Assembly: GCA_008360955.1 (NCBI GenBank)
Contig: LUCM01007180.1
Location: 62,001 to 126,000, forward strand
From: Fasciolopsis buskii
Lineage: Eukaryota > Platyhelminthes > Trematoda > Plagiorchiida > Fasciolidae
Reading direction: 5' to 3'
DNA length: 64,000 nucleotides
The translations under genes were made by a program, and so were the position numbers. Position 1 is the first letter of the stretch; each line of letters opens with the position of its first letter. The notes below the pieces were generated by a model. That model was not told where the DNA came from, searched no databases, and was given only the letters and a program-made list of their open reading frames with translations. Shown here in pieces: positions 28,900-40,279 of this stretch.

Positions 28900-31670
28900 T
28901 AAAAAGGATCTTTTGAGTTTGCCTCGGGTTTGTCCTAGAATGAATTAGCGCACTTTATAATCAGTTGTAATACTGGGAGTTTAACGAGGCATAACAGCTG
29001 GGACGCTTTGCTTGGTTGGTGAATATAAGTACATAGGAAGTTTTGCTATCTCCTTTGTTGATTATCTTTCGTATCGATCAACACATTCGCAGAGTTCCCC
29101 TGGTGATGTTAGTTGGTGTAGTGGTGACCTTAAAATGCATCCGACTGACACTATGCAGAAATTAGAAAATACTCAAAAACGAACAGAAACATGGAATCAC
29201 GGATTTTTTGTGTTGCTGCGAATCATACTAACCATAGTTATTCACTAGTGTTACACCCTCTTTGTCACATTTTGTATTTTGACGTCAGTCTAGGGCAAAA
29301 ATCGACCACACTGTATCATAATAAGATCTTGCAAAATTGATCGAGTTCCTTCTGCTTCCAGCCTTCTGGTGTGGAATAAATGTACTTTAATCTAGGCAGA
29401 TGGCGCTTTTTGGGGTGATTAGGCGATATCAAAATAGTGGCGATTTACACCCCTACCGGTGTATTCATCTGATACTCCGCGAACAAGTTGGCGATATCAC
29501 AATCAGGAGACTTGGGTCAGTTCGTACGAATAGCGGATAAAATTATTACGTTTTCCGCGCGTCCCTGAGCCTCATTTGTCGTGAATTTCTTTTAGTGAAC
29601 ATACTTAGTCGGTGAATTTATTCTCTGGGGTCCATACTAACATCTGTAAGAAAGCGTAATCGCGGTGTGTCAGATAATATTAATAATATATAGAATTTAG
29701 TCACGGTGAACAGGTAAGGATGGAAAGTTGTGAATAACTTGCTTTAATTTGGACCTAACGAGGATAGCTGTAGTTGCTACTGCTAGTAAGTCGGTTGAAA
29801 TATATAGCTGGTATTCACCAAAGCATCCTAAGAGATTTCTAATAATTATGTAAATTGTCTGTTGGCATAATGCTGCCCCTCAAACACTACTCCGTTCTCC
29901 TCTGAGTTAAAATCCGGGAGAGTTACAAAAATTAGTCTATTTCGCCAGCAGTTCTGCAACTGTTCTCGGTCGATAGGAGCCTTTTTCGTCTTTTGGAAGA
30001 TTGACGGTTTGAGGAGGTCATTTTACTAATAGTCTGTTGTTCTTTCTGGAGATCTGCATTTGTCACCGAATCCCATGAGAAGTCAACTTGCTTCGGTCAC
30101 GCTCCTAGCTTCGGATCTCTTTTCTCAGACTGCAGTCGATTTTCAGGGTCTCGGTATTAGTAAGTATGGATTCTCCCACCTTCCACATCTCCGTAGCTTA
30201 CCAAATGTTTGCATTCTTTGCACTGGTCATTTGCGAACGTTCAAAGCTTCCATCTACTGAAGTTCTATGTAGTCCTTTGGCCATGAATCCGTTTGTATTT
30301 TCCATATGTATCGCTCATTTCGGTGGACGTGTAATGTTGTACTTTGACTAAGGACCCCGAAATAAGTTGACTTGACGTATGACGTATCCAGCAAGTGATA
30401 GCCATACGCCCTACATAAATATTTTCATAAATAATGATTCGACAAGTGGGGTATTTTGTTCACAGTACTCAATTATTCCGATCAACCGTGGTGGAATTTG
30501 TGAATACTTTACAGTGGAAGTGTACTGCAAATTGAATTGCCTGCAGTAAAATTCGCCCTGGCACGCCTCTCGGAAACGTGGCCTGAAATTACGTAAAACT
30601 GCTTATAACTGCACTCACTGTATATTACCACCTCTTTCGAAACATGTTGAAAAACGTATTTTGTTCAAGCCCACAAATGTCTGTTTGACTTCGTTTGGCT
30701 TGATAGTCAAATGATATCAAGGACAAACCAACTTCGACTCACATCACAGGACTGTCATTTGAGTGTTTATTTCTGGACTCAGAATTAATCTTCATTTGGT
30801 TTTAGACCAGATTTGGCTAACTAGGCCATATTCGCCTCAAAAAGTTAGCTTGTTTGCGCAGTCCTTGAAATCCGTTTGGATTTGAGATCCATCCGCTGTC
30901 TGCTCCACAATTCATTATTTTGTGGCACTGCCACTTGGATTTATTTACCTATTATATCCATGAATTCTCGGGGTTGGTAATCGAAAGAGGTGCCCATTTC
31001 GATTGGTTCTGCGTCACCACCGTTAATGATTTTGTGCGTACTTCCGCCGAAATTAAGCTAGTCTAAGCTGGTGCGGTGACAAGCAAGTTGCCCTTGATAG
31101 CACAAACTCACACAAGATGAGTTCATCTTTCGCCGTCAGAAAAATACTTCGTCTGTCATCCCGAAATTTTCGTTCTTAATCAGTGTTTCAAAGTCTCCAA
31201 TTAAAGCGACCGTATACACACTTTATTTAATAGTCCTGCCTCAAGGAAAAACGTGAAAATGAGTTCGTCCCCTTTGAAATCATCCAGCATATTCCTAAGG
31301 AGAGAGCTAATTGCAAGAAAAAAAGGGTGGTTCTACTGGGAGTTCCAGCACTAACGGCTGGTTCGCCAAGCCCAGTTCAGTTCATCTTGCAGTAACCTTA
31401 ACTTTGTGATTGTTAAGTGTAGTCCCACATTTTAGCGTTATCGTGGCACGGTGATAACCAATGCGTACGTAATTCTGTTGCTGTCAGAGTGATTGTATTC
31501 GGTTGGCTATTGCTTAAACTATGACCACTACAACTCCGCTTTAGCTGACGTATGTCTTACCCTTATCAGAGGCGCGCCTCCAGTTAGTAACCACTTACTG
31601 CTGTGAACTCTTCCACTTACAGTTTTCTGCTTTAATTTATCCGTTTTTCATACGTCATTTGTGAAGACTA
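28900..31670. other. Intergenic DNA, nothing recognised
   Basis: No gene or repeat recognised with confidence. One frame at 30060-30155 (plus) ends at a consensus-like donor (GTAAGTAT), but its translation is not recognisable. Such donors are expected by chance many times in 64 kb. Confidence 0.5.
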
Positions 31671-31679
31671 ACAAAGTAA

Positions 31680-33290
31680 GGCTGATGAAAGAAACCTGTG
31701 TTCTGCCACCGTTTCACTCCTTAAAAGACTGCATCAACCAACATCGTCTCGGTCTTCATTGGACTAATCTTTCTGCTCTTCAGACTTACTTGCAACAACA
31801 TTTCCGGTAACTGTCGATCTCTACTGTTCCGTTGAAACCGCGTTTGATGGGAACTGTAATATGGCACTATCTTTGCTCAAATCCTCGAGACAGAAAGAAC
31901 CTGACTATCGATTTCATGACCAAACTTCATTAAAATACTACTCTCTTTTGAACAGCATAGCGGTAAGGTAGACAAAATCGTCGACCACTGATCAGATTTT
32001 GGGTGCTATGGACAACAAGCTTCTCTGGCACGGAATGTGGCTCTTGTGCAGAAGGGCATCTGCATTTCTAGTGCACCACAGATCCTGGCAGTCTGGAACC
32101 TGACCTTATTCACACGCCCAAAACATTTTGTCTTTCTATACGTTTGTTTATTTAGAAACAACTGTTCCACGTGGACTGTCCACTACTCCTTGGTTTAGAA
32201 AAAAGCTCGCTTACGGAATTTATGACTTCTCTCGCCACCAAAATCATCGTTATTGGTGTTATTCTAGCCTCCTGGAAGCTTGCGACGTTTATGGTCATCC
32301 CAATCTCGCCATATGTAAAATTTTATCTTATTACTTTGACCAAAATCCATTACTTCTACTAAGCCTAAATCTGCCGAAAGCACTGTTCTCAGTCGTTTTT
32401 GTGCCCTCCTAGTTATAACCGGTAGCTCATTTTAGTCTTGATGTAAGCCCAAGTTATTCCTACAAAAGTAAGTTGCATTTTTTTTGTTTTTTTCTAAAAA
32501 TACCCTTAATAGATCTGTGAAATTGGCCCGTGATATCGTTTAGCTTATTCAAATGTGGTTACCACTTATCCAGTACTTAAGTTAACAACTTCAACGTTCC
32601 TCAGCAAGTAGTTTTTCCTCTATTCGCTTTCACTACTTAGTAAATAGTATCAATGATCCGTCTGCACGAATTCTTTCTTGTTTGCCGATGACGTCGCATT
32701 CCGCTTTCTTATTCTAGTCTGATAACTTGTGTAATATTCAAACTCCCGAAGCTCTGACGCAGACGTTTTCCTTCCGCTTACCCCAGTGAACAATGCTATC
32801 CCCCACAAACAGTCGAGTCCGTCAAATAGTACAACGAACACCAATTTGTAATGGTCTTTTCACATTTCTGACGGTTTGAAAATTACAGATTGTTTTTTCT
32901 ACATCTTTAGCACGAAGCAGTTGGGTACTTTGAGATCCAATATTAACTTTTCACTAATCTAGCTTTTCTATCTTGCCGTATTTATAAGCCGTAATGATTC
33001 CGGGACTAATTAAGAAATTTTACATACTTTGCTGAGGGCAACTTATTGTCAGCCGCGCTTCTACTCCAGATGACTCACTCACTGGGTATGAGCAACAAGA
33101 ACAACGAAAAAAATTTCACCATATTTGTCAGAGACCCGAATCACCGAACATGCAGTGACCTATTTTTCTATCCTTCGCCTTTGTTCTCTTTCGCGATAAC
33201 ATATATCCATTATTCAAAACAAATTCCGGCTCAGAACGCCAGTATCGCGACAGAAAACCGTTACCATCTCCTAGAATGAAAAGGAAATTC
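31680..33290 (+). mobile_element. CR1-like LINE relic with FADD motif
   Basis: A heavily decayed plus-strand non-LTR RT. In order: a linker-like block PWFRKKL (in the 32128-32412 frame); the RT catalytic motif at about 32640-32705, where INDPSARILS is followed, after a one-base shift, by FADDVAF; then TKQLGTLRSNI near 32910-32950, resembling the RDLGV...RSDL block downstream of the palm in CR1 elements. Stops and frameshifts are frequent. The 5' limit is uncertain and no convincing endonuclease was found upstream. This is the only clear LINE relic on the plus strand. Confidence 0.6.
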
Positions 33291-33299
33291 AGAACTATT

Positions 33300-34270
33300 T
33301 CCGAGTGAAAAGCTTCAAACTTTTGCCATTTAAAAATTGGAATATCTCTTTCTTAGGTTACATAAGTCCACCATCCAATCTATTGTAAAAGGCGCACCAT
33401 GTTCATTATTACCATTTAATCTAACATTAGGAGGACATTTTTTCGATTACCCCCAGGCACAGACTTTACTCGAATAAAGCGTTATGCTAGTTGGAGTTCG
33501 AAAAAGAATCATTCAAAATGCCAGTCTTCTGCGCGAGAGAAGTTGTACCTTTTCAATTGTACATCACAGACGTTTAGTTCTTGTTGTACAACGGACTTTT
33601 TTCAACTCACCTCAAACCTATATGTGTGTACAACCCTTTTTTATTGACTGCACATTTGTCAGCAGAGGAAGTTATTGATCGACAAACTGGATAAGCTTGT
33701 TCGACTAAAGTGTTCCAAATTCCTTAGGAAGACAAATGTCCACACTCCATAAGAACCTGAGTTTATAGTTGAAACAAATATCACCTCATTAGCAATTGGA
33801 GCAGTGTACAGTCTGCAGCAGTTTGAAAATGAAAATTTTCATTGTCAGCCTTTGAACTATTCACAAGTGTTTCCGTCTTTTGGTTGACCTAATAAAGTTT
33901 TTAACAATGTAACCGTCGAGCAATATCAGAAAAATATGACGCGTTGTTTCCTGGGTAACAAAGGATGGGTTTCCCACAAAATACTTATTATCTAGTTTTT
34001 CTGAGGTTTTCGTGATTTGAAAGGTTACCCATTCCTCTTAAACGTTAGAGGAAACACGTTAACGTAATGTCCAGTCCAACATCATTTTCGTGTTAGCCAT
34101 GATGGTCCTGTTTTTCTGTCATGGCGTGGGATAGTTGGCCACGGATCTATCAGACCAAGATCGTGTAGCACAGTGTCCGATAAAAAATGTCTTTCCATCC
34201 ATCTTGATAGACTGGATGCCAAAGTGGGAGAAACAGATCCCGAGTAATCATCGTAGTAGGTCCGCCAACT
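33300..34270. other. Intergenic DNA, nothing recognised
   Basis: No recognisable feature. The minus-strand frame at 34082-34291 is open for 69 codons without a known motif. Confidence 0.55.
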
Positions 34271-34279
34271 AGTATGGTG

Positions 34280-34370
34280 TTTTAGTTTCATGTTTCAACA
34301 CTGGATGTTTCGTTTTTCATCTGTGTGCAACAGATGCGCTATGACCGATTGAGCTAACGGCGAGTGTAAT
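34280..34370 (-). repeat. tRNA-derived head, Cys-type anticodon arm
   Basis: Read on the minus strand, a strong A-box (TTAGCTCAATCGG, within 34345-34360) leads into an intact anticodon arm. The stem is CATCTG/CAGATG (34331-34336 with 34318-34323) and closes a 7-base loop TTGCACA, whose central triplet GCA would be a cysteine anticodon. The T arm and B-box downstream are degenerate (no clear GGTTCGAATCC) and the acceptor stem does not close. It is therefore a tRNA pseudogene or the head of a tRNA-derived SINE, not a functional tRNA. Confidence 0.5.
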
Positions 34371-34389
34371 TCTCTGGTTGTCAAACGTG

Positions 34390-35300
34390 ATTGTGTCTGA
34401 TGTTATAAATTAGTGAATTTTGCTGATTCGACAAAGGCTGAACAGGCGCACATCAGCAATTCAAAGCAAACCGCTATTATTGCACATTACGGCATCTAGC
34501 AAACACTGAACCAACAGCTGTATATCAGAAATAGAGAAGGATTCACTATTGATTCTAGTCAAGTGGACTGGATGTCACTGGTCTGTGCCAGGTACATTGT
34601 AGTCAACTTTTGTTTGAGAACCCATGGTTTGTTTCACTCCTTTTCCTCTCGCATCCAAAAACTAATCAAATGTAACACAACCTTTGTGAGGGCTGCTCAT
34701 TCATAAAATAGCCAGATGGAAAGCTGGCCCATTTACCCTTCACACTCAGTCAGCCCTCATTGACCCAGGCATTGGACGCAGTGGTTTACCATCTGTATCA
34801 CTTCCAGTATGAGGCCAGTCAGCAACGACAGACGAATCACTCTGTGCAAAATGGCTAGTGTCTGTGCTTTAGTTCTGATCCTATTGAGTTCACACTTTGG
34901 GCATTTACATCTGTTCACTATGACAGTGTGCTTAAACCTTACTGATGCATGCTAAGTAGCAAGAACGAGATTGTGAATACGCCCGCATTACTACCACCAT
35001 GTAGGAGAACAAAGTAATTCAGCTGTAATCGTCGAATCATTTCTACTTAGATCTCAGTAATATTCCACATCGAGGACTGTCGTCTGCTGAGGCTGCCAGT
35101 GCAGTAAACCATATATGGGGATCTCGTTCGATTTTCGGTGGACATATAGATGGTTACAGGCACGACCAACCTACTAGTGTGAAGTGTTCACCTATTCCAC
35201 TCGACTTTTGTTTGTTCGTGTTTGACCGATCTGTCTTTTTTTGGCATTGTAGTCTGAAAACCATTGAGTTTTGCAAACTTGACCTTTGATAAAGTTGCTT
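34390..35300. other. Intergenic DNA, nothing recognised
   Basis: No recognisable gene. The stretch at 34500-35120 has moderately complex, slightly G+C-richer sequence and could be an old repeat body next to the tRNA-like head, but I found no second copy in the window. Confidence 0.45.
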
Positions 35301-35312
35301 ATTTGAACTTAC

Positions 35313-35442
35313 CGGTACCATTTCCCCGTTGTAAGCAAATACAACATCGTCTAAACCAAATGCATTCGGTATCGTACAATGTGCGCGTGTAATCAATAGA
35401 ATGGAAATGAATTCTACGGAATCTTTTAGTAAAACCCTGTCA
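35313..35442 (-). CDS. Candidate internal exon, M17-aminopeptidase-like
   Basis: A 130-base open block on the minus strand has an acceptor-type CAG just before it (35443-35445) and a consensus donor (CCG|GTAAGT, donor GT at 35312-35311) after it. Its translation contains TIPNAFGLDDVVFAYNG. Leucyl aminopeptidases of family M17, including the NPEPL1 branch, have P-N-A-x-x-x-D-D-(I/V) then Y-x-G-K-x-(V/I) just before their NTDAEGR metal site, and the spacing agrees. Against this, the usual EN before PNA and the K after G are missing, and I found no neighbouring exon carrying NTDAEGR. It may be a diverged exon, an exon relic or chance. Confidence 0.22.
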
Positions 35443-35459
35443 CTGGTAACAAGATGGTT

Positions 35460-36210
35460 CAAAATTGTCAATTATCCACGACAGCAAATAAACAAAATAA
35501 GGGAAAATAAATATTTCATTCAATGAAACTAAACACAATGTGAACATTATTTTGTTTTCAAGAATTTTTCGGTGTCTATTCCCCATCCGGGAAAATGAAT
35601 TATCATAACGAGGTTCGCTTCGGATTCTTGGCATCTTTGTTTGGAAGTAAACCCTGCCATTATTAAAGATAGATCGATAAGCACACATATCTCTCGATCT
35701 GGTTAGAGTTATACAGTGGAGCTTAAACACTTCGCGACGTTTGTTGAACCTTGTCAACTGAAATATAGAGATTTGCTTTTGTCTTCCCTTGACGTAAGTT
35801 GACTAGTCACCGTGAAAGATTGGCTTTCATAAACAAGAGCAGTTGTCCGATCAACAGCCGTTTTCTAATTAAAAATACGCTGGAATCATCTAACGAACTC
35901 ATTCCTGATATCTCATCAACATCACCATCAACGCGTTACCTCAAACAATAGGACAGGCCTCACTGACCGTTACCCTCTCCACCATGACGATCTTTGCAAT
36001 GAGAGTTGAAATACTGCTGCAGAAGAAAAGAACCCTTAGTATTCAATACACGGGTTACTCAATCTAACTGTACAAACAAACATCTTGGCAACCATTCTGA
36101 GTTGACAATAAATTACAGAAATATTTTACTGCTGGTTTGCCAAGACACAGTTCGATTTATTCAACCACCTGGTTGAAGGGTCTTTCGGATCTAAATCATG
36201 AAGACGTTAA
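35460..36210. other. Intergenic DNA, nothing recognised
   Basis: No recognisable feature. The 105-codon minus-strand frame at 35440-35757 has no known motif. Confidence 0.55.
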
Positions 36211-36219
36211 CCACTCACT

Positions 36220-38380
36220 TTACTTGAATTCACAGCTTACTTCCTGATTATACGTTGGCATGCCATCTGTTGACCAGCACGTGGCCGACTGTACTGCGAA
36301 AGAAGAAGAAACAAGACAACGTGACAGACGTAGACTTGCTATAAACAACAAATGACCTAGCCAACATAGTCTGCTACGGGAGATACGCTCCGGTAAAATA
36401 TATCCGTAAAGCGTGGCCGGCACTAGGATATCGATCACCTCGTAACTGAAGCAGCCTCTCTACCCAAACATAGAGATACTGCGCAAGTATCGACGACCGA
36501 AAACTTCTAGGTCAAGAAAATCTCCCGAGAAAAAACCCTGATTTTCAACCAAGACAGAAACTGAACGTACTGCCACAAGTAATGCACATGAACTTTCAGC
36601 TTTGGCAAAATACTAGGCCGATGCCGCAAGTGTTTCAGTCCTGCGTATGCCGCTTTCCCTTTGGATAGACCATCACATTTACTACCGTGCTTGGTCATGG
36701 GGCTGGCCGAAGTAAGTTAATAGGTTCTTCGTCAAGCATCAGGTTCGGATCCGCTGGTGTCCAATCATGTAAAGGCAATTAACACTCTGAAGGTCCAAAG
36801 TACATATCGAGTGGAAATACAGCTCCTGCCACTCTGTCCGGTGAACCGTGCTTATTTTCCACAAGCTCGAAAAAATCAATCAGCGATAGGAGTGCTATAT
36901 GCCACATGGTTTTCCACTTTCCGATAGTTCGACCCCAACTGGGTGAGAGTCTTTCAAAGCATCCATTATTACCTCGTCGAAGATGACGTCATTCGATAAA
37001 CACCGCTAGTCGTTTCGTGTGATCTTGGGGGTTCACAGTATACTCTTGGGCTACCATGGCTATTGTACGCTGCTAGCAGCAGACTGGCGAATTCCTCTGA
37101 ATTACTCTTTCGATAAATAGCCCTGAATGGTGTTGCTTGGTTAACTGAGTCCAGGACGCTTCTGAAGTCGAGAAAACCATGACCGTTGGGCGATAGTGTG
37201 TATGTATGGTACTCGTGAAGTATCTGATGATTAAAAAAATCTGGTCAGCGCCATCTAAACCGAAAAGGAGCTGCTGGCTGGTATTGTTCTCATGAATGGG
37301 TATTCGAAGGCACAGCTTTATTGAAACAAAGCCCTTCGTAACTATCATAATTTATCTTTCCCGTAGTATTTGGTGAAATCACTGCATAATTCGTTCCTGG
37401 GGATGGATACAGTCAGTAACTCCCTTGGAACAGATGGAGTAAGTTTCTCATTTAAAACATTGTGGAGTAAGCAGTTGAGTGATTTTAATAAGATATCTTC
37501 ACCAAGTTTGAAAATTCCAAAAGGATCAGCCTCGTCTCTCCACTTGAATCGTCTAATCATCGCTAAACTTTCGCTTGCGTTTGGGTCACTCGTGACTTCG
37601 TAGAATTCACAACTATCGAGATCAGATTGAAAACTTTGGCGCTCGCCCGGAGAAATAGTTGTTTGAAGCATTTAGCTGGAAGATCGAGCCTTTCACGTTT
37701 GCCATCAGTAGTCTTTCCATTTCTGTCACATCCTTTCCTTGACCGGAGTTCAAGGCCCACCTTGTTCGGGTATAAATTCCACTGTTACCCGAATCAACTG
37801 CTCCGTCCATTTTTTCGACTGCTTTGAACCATGGACTTTCGCAATACTTCCCGAGACTTTCAAACTAACGTTGTGGTTGTCGTCCTATCTCGTTCACCTC
37901 CCAACAGTTTGACATTTGAACGTTTTGCTTCATTAAACCTATTGACTAACCAGATTTCCAGTGTCTTTAATAAGCTGGAGATTTAGGAATCGGCAAAATC
38001 TACTGCCAGCTGATATAATCTCAATGATAGTCTATATTACCGTTCGACGGAATTCCATGCTGTCGATGACCCTTGCGCTGGATCGAAAATCATTTTAGGA
38101 TTAACACCTCATTCAAATCTACTTCGTGATCTAATAGAATGTGCACTTTCGAAGAAACAAACTCTTTCAAAAGTGGTCTACTGACTGAGAATATCGGTGA
38201 CATCGGAGCGAAGCAACTTGTGTAGGCAATTCTTACTGGTCAAGAATAGCCAATTCCGTTCACAGAACTGGACAAGCTTATCTCCTCGTCTGTACCATGA
38301 GCGCAACATGCACTTTCATCGAGTGTTCCAAAGTACATAAAACTACCACCATTCAGCACCAACTATCCGAACCTTTGCCA
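36220..38380 (-). mobile_element. RTE-type LINE relic A
   Basis: A 5'-incomplete, decayed RTE-like retrotransposon read from about 38380 down to 36220. Blocks in element order are: an endonuclease-side DRLVQFC followed by LFLTSKN (about 38230-38290); a linker with VTEMER (37622-37810); RT fingers ending SIPRNELCSDFTKYYGK (37345-37671); a palm block RPTVMVFSTSEASW matching the RPT(I/V)(V/M)VF-D-AAFD region (37073-37348); a post-palm block DRVAGAV, PLDMYFGPSEC and HDW (about 36740-36880); then GLSKGKAAYAGLKHL (36507-36698) and the terminal CWLGHL (36220-36438). The order is that of an RTE ORF. Catalytic YADD was not recovered, and many stops show it is dead. Confidence 0.8.
36740..37671 (-). 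pseudogene. RTE-A reverse transcriptase, broken
   Basis: The best-preserved coding part of relic A. The fingers frame (37345-37671, 108 codons) reads into SIPRNELCSDFTKYYGK, equivalent to the IPK-x(6)-NYRGI region of RTs. The next frame (37073-37348) gives GADQIFLI and HYRPTVMVF, equivalent to the DQIF-LR-x-HRRPT-VVFLD segment. In it the catalytic Asp of motif A is replaced (FSTSEASW for FLDLEAAF). A downstream segment near 36740-36880 matches the conserved post-YADD block. Frameshifts separate all three, so no enzyme can be made. Confidence 0.75.
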
Positions 38381-38544
38381 CCGTGAATGGAAGTGGTGAA
38401 CGCATTGTAAAGCACATCCATCAGCATATCAACCAGAACGCATGCAACGATTACAAACAAGATGAATTTAAATATCAGAACGAAAAACGTAAGGAGAGCA
38501 TCGAAAAATCGGTGCGCGATGCATTGATTTTTAGTGCAAAAGTT

Positions 38545-38640
38545 GCCTTGAGAAATACCACCCACGGTAGTCGAAACGTTAGCGAATTACATCTGCCAAC
38601 AACGCTATGTTACCGACACCATACTATTCACAATAAAAAG
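38545..38640 (+). repeat. Hairpin-GAAA element, copy 2
   Basis: Same order as the copy at 10068-10160: GCCTTGAGAAA, an imperfect hairpin (ACCACC, loop CAC, GGTAGT, one C-A mismatch), GAAACGTTAGCG, then AACAACGCTATGTTA and an A-rich CAATAAAAAGG end. The two copies align over about 95 bases with roughly one-quarter differences by eye. The frame at 38383-38646 runs through it (GSRNVS over the hairpin), so the motif could once have been the 3' end of a coding element such as a Penelope-like retroelement. It abuts the 5' side of RTE relic A in opposite orientation. Confidence 0.55.
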
Positions 38641-38649
38641 GTTTAATTA

Positions 38650-40190
38650 ACTTTGTTGTCCCCTCGAAAACCAAATGAACCCTAATAAGAAATATATCTA
38701 AAGTGATAGCACTACCATTTTCGGTCAAGGTTACTCTTGGAAGTTAATAGACAGATACCTTTAGGATGTTAATCTGCTGAGCTGAAAAAGACTAGATTGT
38801 AAACCGGAGCACTTGGTTATAATAGGATAAGGCAGCCATTAGTAGATCAGCAGAAACTCATCTGTTCCGGTCAATCATTTTTAACTATTTCTGCTCACCA
38901 AGTTTCCAGCGCAAACCAATACTAAGCACTGACCAACCAGGACCGACTGAATTTTCGGCTAGGGATAAGTCATCTTGCGTGCCTCGTTGGGGCATGCAAA
39001 CCGTCAAACAGCGTCAGGATGTAGTCACTTGACAGACACTAACTACTGGTTTCAGAAAGTGAACCGTGTTATCTTCTGGGTATACAGTCTCAATTTGCCA
39101 TCTTGGAGTTGTCAGTTCATCGTACCAGTTTTACTTATACTAGCAGACGCAATTCACTGGTGCCATCAGTGACATCGATCGTAGATTTGAAAGATATTTC
39201 TGCAGACCCGTTAAAAATCAAGTCTTAGCAAAACGTGACTCACTGAGGGGAAAAAGAAGATCCCTCTCAATGACTGTCTATCTCCGCATATGTATTTAGT
39301 CATTTCGGCCCTGATTATTCGCAAACCGGACAAACTAACTATTTTAGTATTTAAATTATTGATCATAATTACATTTAACTGTTATGCGACTACCCATTTT
39401 AGATACTGCTTGCCTGTTTGTAATCACAGATGTATTTTCCTATCGACTTTCGTCGTCCAGTTCACTTCCAGCTTCCGTTACAGCTGAATTCTATGCAAGG
39501 ACAGCGGACGGGGATGGACCCATTCCGGTTGAAATACTCTTCTGATTCATGAAAAGGTCAACTGTAAAATAAAGACTCCGTGAATAAATCAAATGTCTGT
39601 TGGTAGTTGACCATATTTTGAAATGGAAACCGTAACCTAGGTGACAAATAGGGCAGTGGGAGAGCGTTAAAATGGAAAAGTGGGTTTTGAGGATAACAAT
39701 AGAATTTTTTTCCAAGTACCAAGGGTCTTCCCATAATTGTTTTCATCACCATAGAGCATGCAAAATGAATACACAGCATTTTTTGTGACTCTCAAAAAAT
39801 CTGAGACAGGATAATTGGATAACGGTTGGATTTGTAATGCGATTCAAAACAAAATAAAAGAAGGCCTCTTCTGAAAAATCATGCCGGTGACGACTGAAAC
39901 TGGAAATGGTTTGTCAAAAATGCTTCGGCTATTTGCATTAAATTTGTAAAAAACTAGAGAATAGAATACTTTTATCCCACAATTATGTTCGTATTTTCCT
40001 CCAATGATAAAGTTTAGCTTAGTGTGAACTGATGAGTCAAACGAGCAACAACATTTTTGATGTATACATTCCTGGGCTGTCCGTTGGGTTAAGGAATAGA
40101 ACTTTGCCAACTCTAACGGACCAATAATGCAAACAAACAGTGCTCGAGCACGTGAATTGAGTTATCAGAACATTGCCGAGGAGGCGCGGT
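38650..40190. other. Intergenic DNA, nothing recognised
   Basis: No recognisable gene or transposon. Frames are 88 codons or shorter. Confidence 0.55.
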
Positions 40191-40199
40191 GAATCCTTT

Positions 40200-40265
40200 T
40201 TAGGTCGAATGACAGATGCTTTCATTCACCAACATTTCGATCGCCATGGCCAGACCTTTCAAAAC
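40200..40265 (-). repeat. Possible tail related to hairpin-GAAA elements
   Basis: On the minus strand the string CGAAATGTTGGTGAATG (about 40222-40239) matches the GAAATGTTGG of the 10-kb element and is preceded by GGTCTGGCCATGGCG. No clean stem is present. This may be a related 3' tail of a retroelement or coincidence. Confidence 0.2.
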
Positions 40266-40279
40266 GGATATTCTGCATT

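Noticed and set aside
34345..34370. Functional tRNA-Cys gene
   Set aside because: No acceptor stem pairing and no T arm.
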